The notes under the pieces: generated by a model
Database searches by the model: none
What the model was told of the DNA's origin: nothing
What the model saw: only the letters and a program-made list of their open reading frames with translations
Shown: piece after piece, positions 20,016 to 26,670 of the stretch
Layout of the letters: each line of letters opens with the position of its first letter
How positions within the stretch are numbered: the first letter of the stretch is position 1
Assembly (NCBI RefSeq): GCF_902167705.1
Contig: NZ_CABHMZ010000021.1
Coordinates: 49,890-113,889, forward strand
Source: Streptococcus constellatus
GTDB lineage: Bacteria > Bacillota > Bacilli > Lactobacillales > Streptococcaceae
Direction: 5' to 3'
DNA: 64,000 nt
Position numbers and translations under genes: made by a program

Positions 20016-22808
20016 ATGAAATTAAAGGAAACTCTTAATCTTGGGAAAACTGCTTTTCCAATGCGTGCTGGCTTGCCAAATAAAGAACCTCTTTGGCAAA
20101 AAGAGTGGGAAGATGCAAAATTGTATCAACGTCGTCAAGAATTGAACGAAGGGAAACCGCACTTCACACTTCATGATGGGCCTCCGTATGCTAATGGAAA
20201 TATTCACGTTGGTCATGCCATGAATAAGATTTCAAAAGATATTATTGTGCGTTCAAAATCCATGTCTGGCTACTATGCACCTTACATTCCAGGTTGGGAT
20301 ACTCATGGTCTTCCAATTGAGCAAGTCCTAGCGAAGCAAGGTGTGAAACGCAAAGAAATGGATTTGGCAGAGTATTTGAAGCTTTGTCTCGATTATGCAC
20401 TGAGTCAAGTGGACAAGCAACGTGAAGATTTCAAACGCTTAGGTGTTTCTGGTGATTGGGAAAATCCGTATGTGACGTTGACCCCAGATTATGAAGCTGC
20501 TCAAATTCGTGTTTTTGGAGAAATGGCGAAAAAAGGCTATATTTATCGTGGTGCGAAGCCTGTTTATTGGTCATGGTCATCTGAGTCTGCTCTGGCTGAG
20601 GCAGAAATTGAATATCATGATTTGATTTCCACTTCTCTTTACTATGCAAATAAGGTAAAAGATGGCAAAAATGTGCTGGATACAGATACTTATATTGTAG
20701 TTTGGACGACAACACCATTTACCATTACAGCTTCTCGCGGTTTGACAGTAGGTGCTGACTTTGATTATGTTGTAGTAAAACCAGCTGGGGAAAGTCGTAA
20801 ATTTGTTGTTGCTGCTGATCTGCTCAATAGCTTGTCTGAAAAATTCGGCTGGGAAGATGTGGAGGTCTTGGCAACTCATCGCGGCGCTGCACTGAATCAT
20901 ATCGTGATAGAGCATCCGTGGGATGAAGAAGTAGATGAGTTGGTGATTCTTGGTGACCACGTTACGCTGGATTCAGGTACAGGAATTGTCCATACTGCTC
21001 CTGGTTTTGGTGAGGACGACTACAATGTTGGGATTGCAAATGGATTAGAAGTGGCTGTTACGGTCAATGAACGTGGCATCATGATGGAAAATGCTGGTCC
21101 AGATTTTGCAGGACAATTTTATGACAAGGTAGTGCCAACGGTTATTGAAAAATTAGGGAATCTTCTTCTCGCTCAAGAAGAAATCTCTCACTCCTATCCA
21201 TTTGACTGGCGGACGAAAAAGCCAATTATCTGGCGAGCAGTACCGCAATGGTTTGCTTCAGTTTCAAAATTCCGTCAAGAAATTTTGGACGAAATTGAAA
21301 AAGTGAAGTTCCATTCGGAATGGGGCAAGGTTCGTCTTTACAATATGATTCGTGATCGTGGAGATTGGGTCATTTCACGTCAGCGTGCTTGGGGAGTGCC
21401 GCTTCCAATCTTTTATGCGGAGGACGGTACACCGATTATGACAGAGGCAACGATTGAGCATGTGGCTGAGCTCTTTGCTGAGCATGGTTCGATTGTTTGG
21501 TGGCAACGGGAAGCAAAAGACTTGCTGCCAGAAGGATTTACTCATCCAGGGTCACCAAATGGTGCATTCACTAAAGAAACGGACATCATGGACGTGTGGT
21601 TTGATTCAGGTTCTTCTTGGAATGGCGTAGTTGTGAATCGTCCAGAATTGACTTATCCTGCAGACCTTTATCTTGAAGGATCTGACCAATATCGTGGTTG
21701 GTTCAATTCTTCCCTGATTACTTCTGTTGCAAATCATGGAGTGGCTCCTTATAAACAAATTCTTTCACAAGGGTTTGCTTTGGACGGCAAAGGCGAGAAG
21801 ATGTCTAAGTCTCTCGGCAACACCATTGCTCCAAGTGATGTTGAAAAACAATTTGGGGCTGAAATCTTGCGTCTTTGGGTGACGAGTGTGGATTCTAGCA
21901 ACGATGTGCGTATCTCAATGGATATTCTTGGTCAAGTGTCTGAAACCTACCGAAAAATCCGTAACACTTTGCGCTTCTTGATTGCCAATACCTCTGATTT
22001 TAATCCAAAAGAAGACGCTGTTGCTTATGATGACCTTCGCTCTGTTGATAAGTACATGACTGTTCGATTTAATCAACTTGTCAAGACAATTCGTGAAGCA
22101 TATTCCGACTTTGAATTTTTAGATATTTATAAAGCGATTGTAAACTTCGTGACAGTTGATTTATCAGCTTTCTATCTTGATTTTGCAAAAGATGTTGTCT
22201 ATATTGAAGCAGCTAAATCATTGGAACGCCGTCAAATGCAGACCGTCTTTTACGATATTTTAGTAAAAATTACAAAATTATTGACCCCAATTCTTCCACA
22301 TACAGCAGAGGAAATCTGGTCTTACTTGGATCATGAGCCAGAAGAATTTGTTCAGTTAGCGGAATTGCCAGATGGTTTGACTTTCCCAAATGAGGAAGAA
22401 CTGTTGGATACTTGGACAGCCTTTATGAACTTCCGCAGTCAAGCGCAAAAAGCTTTGGAAGAGGCACGTAACGAAAAAGTGATTGGAAAATCCTTGGAAG
22501 CTCACTTAACTGTTTATCAAAATGAAGTAGTGAAAACGTTGCTTGAAGCAGTTAATAGCGATGTTGCGCAACTTCTCATTGTTTCTAAATTAACAATCGC
22601 AGATGAAATGGCTCCTGAGCATGCTGTTGCTTTTGAGGATGTAGCCTTTACAGTTGAACATGCAGAGGGTCAAGTTTGTGAACGTTGCCGTCGGGTAGAT
22701 GAAACAGTCAAAGAACGCAGCTATCATGCAATTGTTTGTGACCACTGTGCAGAAATCGTTGAAGAACATTTTGCGCAAGCAGTTGCAGAAGGATTTGAAA
22801 CGAAATAA
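20016..22808 (+). CDS. ileS: Isoleucyl-tRNA synthetase
   Basis: Class I synthetase charging tRNA-Ile. The HIGH motif appears as [15 protein letters not shown] near residues 57-71 and KMSKS in [10 protein letters not shown] near 592-601. The CP1 editing domain contains [19 protein letters not shown] and [19 protein letters not shown]. The C-terminal zinc knuckle has CERCRR and CDHCAE. At 930 residues it is the bacterial type that is sensitive to mupirocin in general. The ribosome site AAAAGGAG precedes the ATG. It is controlled by the upstream T-box. Confidence 0.98.
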   Translation: MKLKETLNLGKTAFPMRAGLPNKEPLWQKEWEDAKLYQRRQELNEGKPHFTLHDGPPYANGNIHVGHAMNKISKDIIVRSKSMSGYYAPYIPGWDTHGLPIEQVLAKQGVKRKEMDLAEYLKLCLDYALSQVDKQREDFKRLGVSGDWENPYVTLTPDYEAAQIRVFGEMAKKGYIYRGAKPVYWSWSSESALAEAEIEYHDLISTSLYYANKVKDGKNVLDTDTYIVVWTTTPFTITASRGLTVGADFDYVVVKPAGESRKFVVAADLLNSLSEKFGWEDVEVLATHRGAALNHIVIEHPWDEEVDELVILGDHVTLDSGTGIVHTAPGFGEDDYNVGIANGLEVAVTVNERGIMMENAGPDFAGQFYDKVVPTVIEKLGNLLLAQEEISHSYPFDWRTKKPIIWRAVPQWFASVSKFRQEILDEIEKVKFHSEWGKVRLYNMIRDRGDWVISRQRAWGVPLPIFYAEDGTPIMTEATIEHVAELFAEHGSIVWWQREAKDLLPEGFTHPGSPNGAFTKETDIMDVWFDSGSSWNGVVVNRPELTYPADLYLEGSDQYRGWFNSSLITSVANHGVAPYKQILSQGFALDGKGEKMSKSLGNTIAPSDVEKQFGAEILRLWVTSVDSSNDVRISMDILGQVSETYRKIRNTLRFLIANTSDFNPKEDAVAYDDLRSVDKYMTVRFNQLVKTIREAYSDFEFLDIYKAIVNFVTVDLSAFYLDFAKDVVYIEAAKSLERRQMQTVFYDILVKITKLLTPILPHTAEEIWSYLDHEPEEFVQLAELPDGLTFPNEEELLDTWTAFMNFRSQAQKALEEARNEKVIGKSLEAHLTVYQNEVVKTLLEAVNSDVAQLLIVSKLTIADEMAPEHAVAFEDVAFTVEHAEGQVCERCRRVDETVKERSYHAIVCDHCAEIVEEHFAQAVAEGFETK

Positions 22809-22998
22809 TCAAAAGGGAGTGGGATAAAAATCGGTAATTTCGAAGAAATTTGATTTTGTCGTCCCACCCCCGCACAATTGAGTAGGGCTGTAAAGGTTGA
22901 TTTATCAACCGCATAGAGCTCACTCAACCACTGCGACTTGCAAGAAACTCATAAAAATCTGACGAGGTTAAGGACTTTTATCCCAGCCTCTTCATTTT
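22809..22998. repeat. Streptococcal intergenic repeat with terminal GTGGGA/TCCCA hairpin
   Basis: Begins GAGTGGGATAAAAATC and ends TTTTATCCCAGCCTC, so its two ends pair. It encloses CGTCCCACCCCCGCAC and TAAAGGTTGATTTATCAACC, a second small hairpin. Elements starting and ending like this lie between genes in many streptococci. It has no open frame and probably also acts as the ileS terminator. The family name and copy number cannot be given from this window alone. Confidence 0.6.
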
Positions 22999-23009
22999 TT
23001 TGATTTAAA

Positions 23010-23040
23010 AGTTGCAAATGCAACTAATGTATGTTATACT
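23010..23040 (+). promoter_or_regulatory. Palindromic operator overlapping a plus-strand promoter at the 3' end of marR
   Basis: AGTTGCAAATGCAACT (23010-23025) is a perfect 6-4-6 palindrome. It overlaps TTGCAA (23012-23017), which stands 17 bases before an extended -10, TGTTATACT (-10 at 23035-23040). The promoter faces the marR stop codon and would make RNA antisense to marR. A near copy of the palindrome lies before marR. Confidence 0.6.
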
Positions 23041-23044
23041 AATT

Positions 23045-23458
23045 TCATTGAGAATTTTCTATTTTATTGAGAATGGCTTCTAGTTGAAAGAGCTCGGAAG
23101 ATGTCAGATTTTTCATGACAGATTGAATATAGATTGTTTCAAATCCAATCAATCGGTCGTAGACTTGCAATGCCTTTGTCGTAGGGTAAAGTTCTTTAAA
23201 TTTCTTATTTTGAGAATTGACTTTCTTTGTGATAAATCCTTTTTCTGCTAATTTTTTCAGAGAACGACTAAGTGTTGTTTTATCGATTTTCACCATATTA
23301 GAAAGTTGAGACTGATTCAATCCTTCGTGTTCAACAATGCGGATAAGGATAAGAAAGAGATTATTATCTAAGTTGTATTGGCTGGCTTCATGATTCATAT
23401 TCATCATGGCTTGACGAGAAATCATGCCCATTTGACGAAAGAGATGACGATAGTCCAT
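23045..23458 (-). CDS. MarR family transcriptional regulator
   Basis: A 137-residue winged-helix regulator. The DNA-recognition part is LNQSQLSNMVKIDKTTLSRSLKKLAEKGFITKK at about residues 55-87, with the wing KVNSQNKKFKELYPT just after it. Dimerisation helices lie at both ends. It is divergent from an ElaA-type acetyltransferase, with a 63-base shared control region that holds one operator-like palindrome, and a second lies at its own 3' end. Autoregulation and control of the acetyltransferase are therefore likely; the ligand is unknown. Confidence 0.9.
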   Translation of the reverse strand: MDYRHLFRQMGMISRQAMMNMNHEASQYNLDNNLFLILIRIVEHEGLNQSQLSNMVKIDKTTLSRSLKKLAEKGFITKKVNSQNKKFKELYPTTKALQVYDRLIGFETIYIQSVMKNLTSSELFQLEAILNKIENSQ

Positions 23459-23474
23459 AACAGGCTCCTTTTAT

Positions 23475-23490
23475 AGTTGCATTTACAATT
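23475..23490. promoter_or_regulatory. Operator-like site between marR and the acetyltransferase
   Basis: AGTTGCATTTACAATT matches 14 of 16 positions of the palindrome found at 23010, read in the same orientation as its reverse complement. It sits between the divergent start codons, where a bound MarR dimer could control both genes. Confidence 0.6.
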
Positions 23491-23521
23491 ATTATATAAT
23501 AAAGAGGAAGGGAAAACAAGT

Positions 23522-23971
23522 ATGTGGTACAAAAAGACGTTTGAGGAATTAACCACCTTAGAATTTTATAAATGTTTGAAATTGCGTTTAGAAACATTTG
23601 TGGTGGAGCAAAAGAGTGTTTACAATGATTTGGACGAGAACGATTTAGTAGCCGTTCATATTTTTCATGAAAATGAATCCGAAGAAGTGGATGCTTATGC
23701 GAGAGTATTTGAGACGGGAAAAACGATTCACTTTGGTCGTATTGTAACAGCGGCATCTGCTCGCGGGCAAGGACTTGGGCGCGAGTTGATCCAAGAAATT
23801 ATGGAGACTTGTGCTGAAAAATGGCCCGAAAAAGAGATTCGGATAGAGGCGCAAGAGCAGGTTGTTGGTTTGTATGAAAAATTTGGATTTGAAGCTATCA
23901 GCGAACCCTTTATCCTAGAATCACGAGTTCATGTTACCATGATTTATAAGCAAGCAAGAATAATGAACTAG
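23522..23971 (+). CDS. ElaA-type GNAT N-acetyltransferase
   Basis: A 149-residue acetyl-CoA-dependent transferase resembling ElaA. It begins MWYKKTFEELTTLEFYKCLKLR, the ElaA-like start, and its acetyl-CoA loop is RIVTAASARGQGLGRELI at about residues 75-92. The terminal segment carries the family's VGLYEKFGFE. The frame opens earlier at 23477, but the ATG at 23522 has AGAGGAAGGG before it. The substrate is unknown. It is divergent from marR and probably under its control. Confidence 0.9.
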   Translation: MWYKKTFEELTTLEFYKCLKLRLETFVVEQKSVYNDLDENDLVAVHIFHENESEEVDAYARVFETGKTIHFGRIVTAASARGQGLGRELIQEIMETCAEKWPEKEIRIEAQEQVVGLYEKFGFEAISEPFILESRVHVTMIYKQARIMN

Positions 23972-24085
23972 TTTTTGAAATTGTGAGATAGAAGTACATC
24001 TTCTTAAAAAATAATTTGTTTCATTTTTAGAAAAGCACTCATTTTTATTAGAAAATATGATAGAATAACTGGTAGGAGGAACAAT

Positions 24086-25210
24086 ATGTTTCATAAAAGT
24101 AAGTTATTTTTTTGGACAACAGAAGTCTTGCTATTAACCATTATCTTTTTTATCTGGCGACAAATGGAAGGCCTGATTTCCCCTTTTGTGAGTGTTTTAA
24201 ATACGGTTTTAATTCCTTTTCTAATCGCAGGTTTTTTATATTATGTGACCAATCCGTTGGTGAAATTTTTGGAAAAAGAACTGAAAATTAAGCGGATTTT
24301 TGGTGTTTTAATTACCTTGGTGCTTTTGTTTGGGCTTATTACCTTGGGAATTATCTATCTCTTGCCGATTTTAATTACACAGTTGACGAGCTTGATATCT
24401 TCCGGCCAAAATGTTTATGGAGAATTGCAAAATTGGATTAACCAGCTATCACAACATGCTCTCTTTAAAAACTTAAATATCCAGTCTATGATTAGGCAAT
24501 TAAATCTGTCTTATGTGGATATTCTACAAAATATTTTAAATAGTGTCACGAATAGTTTGGGGAGTGTTGTTTCAGCGGTGGTGAATACCTTTTTGATTCT
24601 CATCATGACCCCTATATTTTTGGTTTATTTCTTAATTGACGGAGATAAGTTGCTTCCAATGTTGGAAAGAACTGTTCTGAAGCGAGATAAGCTGAATATC
24701 ACCAAATTATTGACCAATCTTAATGCAACGATTGCTCGATATATTAGTGGGATTTCGATTGACGCTTTTATTATTGGGACATTAGCTTTCATTGGGTATA
24801 GTGTTATCGGCTTGAAATATGCTTTAATTTTTGCTATTTTTTCTATGATTGCCAATCTTATTCCTTATGTGGGACCAAGCATTGGCTTGATTCCCATGAT
24901 GATTACTTATTTGATTACTGATCCGAAAAAAATGGTGATTGCTGTACTTTATATGTTGATTGTACAACAAATTGATGGCAATATTCTCTACCCGCGGATT
25001 GTAGGTGGCGTGATGAAGGTGCATCCTATTACCATTATGGTTCTCCTACTTTTGTCAAGTAATATTTATGGGATTGTTGGGATGATTGTGGCAATTCCGA
25101 CTTATTCCATTTTGAAAGAAATTGCGAAGTTCTTGGCGAATTTATATGATAATCATCGAGCTGCACAAGAACAAAAGAAAAACGAAGAGTATGGGATTAT
25201 CAACAAGTAA
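24086..25210 (+). CDS. AI-2E family transporter (PerM/YdiK type)
   Basis: An integral membrane protein with about eight hydrophobic segments and a long extracytoplasmic stretch between the third and fourth (SSGQNVYGELQNWINQLSQH). The family signature is in the C-terminal half: LIPYVGPSIGLIPMMI and QQIDGNILYPRIVGG, then a VHPITIMVLLLLSSNIYGIVGM-like end. Members export small molecules or ions; AI-2 export was shown only for some, so the substrate is open. At 374 residues it is standard. It has GGAGGA before its ATG and its own promoter. Confidence 0.88.
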   Translation: MFHKSKLFFWTTEVLLLTIIFFIWRQMEGLISPFVSVLNTVLIPFLIAGFLYYVTNPLVKFLEKELKIKRIFGVLITLVLLFGLITLGIIYLLPILITQLTSLISSGQNVYGELQNWINQLSQHALFKNLNIQSMIRQLNLSYVDILQNILNSVTNSLGSVVSAVVNTFLILIMTPIFLVYFLIDGDKLLPMLERTVLKRDKLNITKLLTNLNATIARYISGISIDAFIIGTLAFIGYSVIGLKYALIFAIFSMIANLIPYVGPSIGLIPMMITYLITDPKKMVIAVLYMLIVQQIDGNILYPRIVGGVMKVHPITIMVLLLLSSNIYGIVGMIVAIPTYSILKEIAKFLANLYDNHRAAQEQKKNEEYGIINK

Positions 25211-25299
25211 GGAAGAAAGCAAAATCGATATTGCGAAAAAATTGATTTTGTCATCTCACCTTCAACCACTGCTCCGTTAAAAAAACAATATCTTGTAAG

Positions 25300-25334
25300 A
25301 GTCTGGGAAATTTTTGTTCCAGACTTTTTATTTT
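25300..25334 (+). terminator. Terminator ahead of the RNA module
   Basis: AGTCTGG pairs with CCAGACT across a short AT-rich loop, followed by TTTTTATTTT. It ends the AI-2E-family gene. The bases from 25211 to 25299 show no ORF. Confidence 0.85.
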
Positions 25335-25423
25335 AAAGTTATCTGGATGAAGATTCGAGATGGAAAAGACCTCTTTTCCTCTTTTTTATAATGCGTTTTA
25401 TGTACGAAAAAAACGTACCTAAG

Positions 25424-25452
25424 TTGACTCAACAGGTACGCTATGGTATACT
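25424..25452 (+). promoter_or_regulatory. Strong plus-strand promoter of the antisense RNA
   Basis: TTGACT (25424-25429), a 17-base spacer, and TATACT (25447-25452). The -35 element lies inside the loop of the terminator hairpin of the opposing RNA, so the two transcripts are packed together. Confidence 0.75.
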
Positions 25453-25458
25453 ATGTAT

Positions 25459-25538
25459 ACAGCGCTATATTGAGTGTTTGTTGGGACTTGTTACACTATC
25501 GCTTTGGTCGGTTGAGAGTGTAGCAAGTTTTTTATTTT
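25459..25538 (+). ncRNA. Candidate antisense small RNA
   Basis: From the promoter at 25424-25452 the RNA would run about 75-80 bases. It ends at ACTTGTTACACT / AGTGTAGCAAGT (25486-25528), followed by TTTTTATTTT, a good intrinsic terminator. No ORF is present. It is fully complementary to the minus-strand RNA of 25404-25560. If it read through, it would also copy the complement of the duplicated leader, and so could pair in trans with the toxin-like mRNA further right. That last step is inference. Confidence 0.6.
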
Positions 25539-25609
25539 GTAAGGTCTATCTCAACCTTACGAGTTAAGTATATCATAATCTAAATATTATGTCGATACTT
25601 TTTTAAAAT
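25531..25609. repeat. 79-bp direct repeat, left copy
   Basis: Matches 26116-26194 at 74 of 79 positions in the same orientation, offset 585 bases. It holds a minus-strand promoter and the first 25 or so transcribed bases, including the stem AAGGT...ACCTT. The stop codon of the 68-residue gene lies inside it. Its -35 is TCGACA, one base weaker than the right copy. Confidence 0.95.
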
Positions 25610-25809
25610 TTTTCTAAATTTTTTTCGATAAGTCGCGAAAGTTCTGTTAAATCTTCCTTTGTGGCGAGATTTCTAATAAATCCGCGAGCATTTGAACGTC
25701 TGCTCAAATAATTTTTATGCTCTTTATTTTTTTCAGCCCATCGTTGATTAGCAGCTTTTTGCTGACTTGGGTTTAAATACCCTTTTCGTTTTTTTGTTTC
25801 TTCTGGCAT
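25603..25809 (-). CDS. Small basic protein of unknown function (68 aa)
   Basis: A 68-residue hydrophilic protein with a basic N-terminal half (MPEETKKRKGYLNPSQQKAA), a middle HKNYLSRRSNARGFIRNLAT, and an acidic/leucine-rich helix at the end (KEDLTELSRLIEKNLEKF). Similar short proteins occur in many low-GC Gram-positive chromosomes and plasmids, but I know no function for them. AAGAAAGGAG stands at the right distance before the ATG, so it is very likely translated. It is probably co-transcribed with the two small ORFs upstream, and ends within the left direct repeat. Confidence 0.8.
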   Translation of the reverse strand: MPEETKKRKGYLNPSQQKAANQRWAEKNKEHKNYLSRRSNARGFIRNLATKEDLTELSRLIEKNLEKF

Positions 25810-25821
25810 GTGTCTCCTTTC

Positions 25822-25902
25822 TTATTTATTCTTTCTTTGATTAACATAAAGAAAACCAACAAAAGAAATTATAAAGAAAATAAATACTAATATAATTTTC
25901 AT
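25822..25902 (-). CDS. Possible 26-residue hydrophobic peptide
   Basis: An ATG-initiated frame gives a peptide of which residues 3-20 are almost wholly hydrophobic (Ile, Leu, Val, Phe), with a basic end, VNQRKNK. This is the shape of a small membrane peptide or type I toxin. The stop lies 12 bases before the next gene. There is no clear ribosome site before its ATG, and the surrounding DNA is very AT-rich, which favours chance Phe/Ile codons. Kept as a low-confidence call. Confidence 0.35.
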   Translation of the reverse strand: MKIILVFIFFIISFVGFLYVNQRKNK

Positions 25903-25919
25903 TTTATTATTAGATATGA

Positions 25920-25925
25920 TATACT
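25920..25925 (+). promoter_or_regulatory. Extended -10 facing the toxin-like gene
   Basis: TGATATACT on the plus strand is an extended -10 with only a weak TTTCAT-type -35. An RNA started here would be antisense to the 3' end of the 43-residue gene. It could stop at AGAGCC / GGCTCT (25962-25967 with 26007-26012), followed by TTCTTT. Confidence 0.4.
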
Positions 25926-25963
25926 AACAGTAGCGGGAGGGCTTACGCCCTCACTACTGTTAG
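25924..25963. terminator. Long GC-rich hairpin after the 43-residue gene
   Basis: CTAACAGTAG pairs with CTACTGTTAG and GAGGGC with GCCCTC around loop TTAC. It lies right after the stop of the 43-residue gene on the minus strand. The tail is only moderately T-rich in either direction, so partial read-through into the 68-residue gene is possible. Confidence 0.7.
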
Positions 25964-25966
25964 AGC

Positions 25967-26098
25967 CTATTTGAACCGCTTGAATTTCGACCTCTTGCGT
26001 TCTTTGGGCTCTTTCTTTAATGCTATAATCATGCTAGCTGTTCTACTCAATAGCGAGTCGACAGCTGCAATCATTACAGCAACATCAGAAAGCTTCAT
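25967..26098 (-). CDS. 43-residue toxin-like small protein
   Basis: The product has an N-terminal, mostly hydrophobic helix of about 27 residues (MKLSDVAVMIAAVDSLLSRT, then ASMIIAL) and a strongly basic tail with 9 Lys/Arg in the last 16. Its initiation signals are excellent: AAAGGAG six bases before the ATG, and a consensus promoter (TTGACA, 17 bases, TATACT) about 75 bases upstream with a 5' stem AAGGT...ACCTT in the leader. The size, amphipathic-plus-basic shape and overlapping antisense promoter resemble type I toxins or small membrane-active peptides. No known family is recognised. Confidence 0.6.
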   Translation of the reverse strand: MKLSDVAVMIAAVDSLLSRTASMIIALKKEPKERKRSKFKRFK

Positions 26099-26115
26099 AT
26101 CATGCTCCTTTCTGT

Positions 26116-26194
26116 TTTATTTTATAAGGTCTATCTCAACCTTACGAGTTAAGTATATCATAATCTAAATGTTATGTCAATGTTTTTTTAAAAT
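26116..26194. repeat. 79-bp direct repeat, right copy
   Basis: Second copy of the repeat at 25531-25609. On the minus strand it contains TTGACA (26175-26180) and TATACT (26152-26157) spaced 17 bases, the promoter of the 43-residue gene, with the expected start near 26145. Confidence 0.95.
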
Positions 26195-26670
26195 ACTTAC
26201 AAACTCAATCATATCAACGCTTTAGCTCATCTAAAAAATATTTAGATGAGTTCTTTTTTATTTTTTCTTCTATTGAAAGGCTAAAAAAGAGGATGATAGA
26301 CGCAGGACACAAAAAATACATTGACAATAGCTGTCAAGCATGGATAAAATGGGTGAACAAAGAAACAGAGGTAGAATTTTAAGTTCGGAAATACCGCCCC
26401 ATATTTTTTAAACGAGGGCAGGGATTGTTCGGAATAAAAGAACGCTGCCCTCTTTTATGCAAAAAATTCCCTTTTTGAAATGACAAGAAAAGCTTTACAC
26501 CAATGATTTTCTTGTTTCGAACGATAAAAAAGGACCTTGTCCAGACAGGTCGTAAGAATGGCGGGGACAACTCCCCCAGAAATGTTGGTGTTATAAGGTT
26601 TCCGTTTTATTAAAACTAAAAATGTATTTTTATGCTAAAATAGAACTAATAAGATAGAGGAGGTACACTT
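26195..26670. other. Non-coding stretch with hairpins, a gene remnant and a possible small RNA
   Basis: No convincing gene of normal size. It holds a terminator-like stem (CTCATCTAAA / ATTTAGATGAG, 26227-26252). It also has an open frame of 29 codons at 26293-26382, continuing open upstream of its ATG, which could be the broken end of a lost gene. TTGACA (26321) and TAAAAT (26345), 18 bases apart, form a promoter. The hairpin GAGGGCAG / CTGCCCTC (26414-26452), followed by TTTTAT, could end a short RNA of about 95 bases. Two more stems lie between 26483 and 26570. The pckA promoter and ribosome site fill the end. Confidence 0.5.

Larger units (their letters stand above)
25404..25560 (-). ncRNA. 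Candidate untranslated RNA from the left direct-repeat promoter
   Basis: On the minus strand TCGACA (25590-25595) and TATACT (25567-25572) lie 17 bases apart, so a transcript should begin near 25560. It would end at the hairpin CGTACCT / AGGTACG (25414-25440 on the plus strand), which is followed on the minus strand by seven T. The product of about 155 bases has no ATG-initiated frame. Its first 25 bases are identical to the leader of the small-protein gene at 25967-26098. An opposing plus-strand RNA lies entirely within it. Confidence 0.5.

Noticed and set aside
23495..23500. TATAAT in the marR/acetyltransferase gap as a clear acetyltransferase promoter
   Set aside because: No -35-like hexamer stands at 16-18 bases and the DNA is very AT-rich, so it is not listed as a feature.
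25404..26194. A classical Fst/par type I locus
   Set aside because: In par loci toxin and antitoxin RNAs converge on one terminator with the repeats in opposite transcripts. Here both repeat copies drive the same strand, so the layout differs.
25531..26194. The direct repeats as target-site duplications of an insertion
   Set aside because: At 79 bp they are far too long for a target duplication and contain working promoters; a tandem duplication with divergence explains them better.
26379..26570. A 63-codon minus-strand ORF before pckA
   Set aside because: It runs through several hairpins and a likely terminator, has no ribosome site and a composition that follows the stems; more likely structured non-coding DNA.
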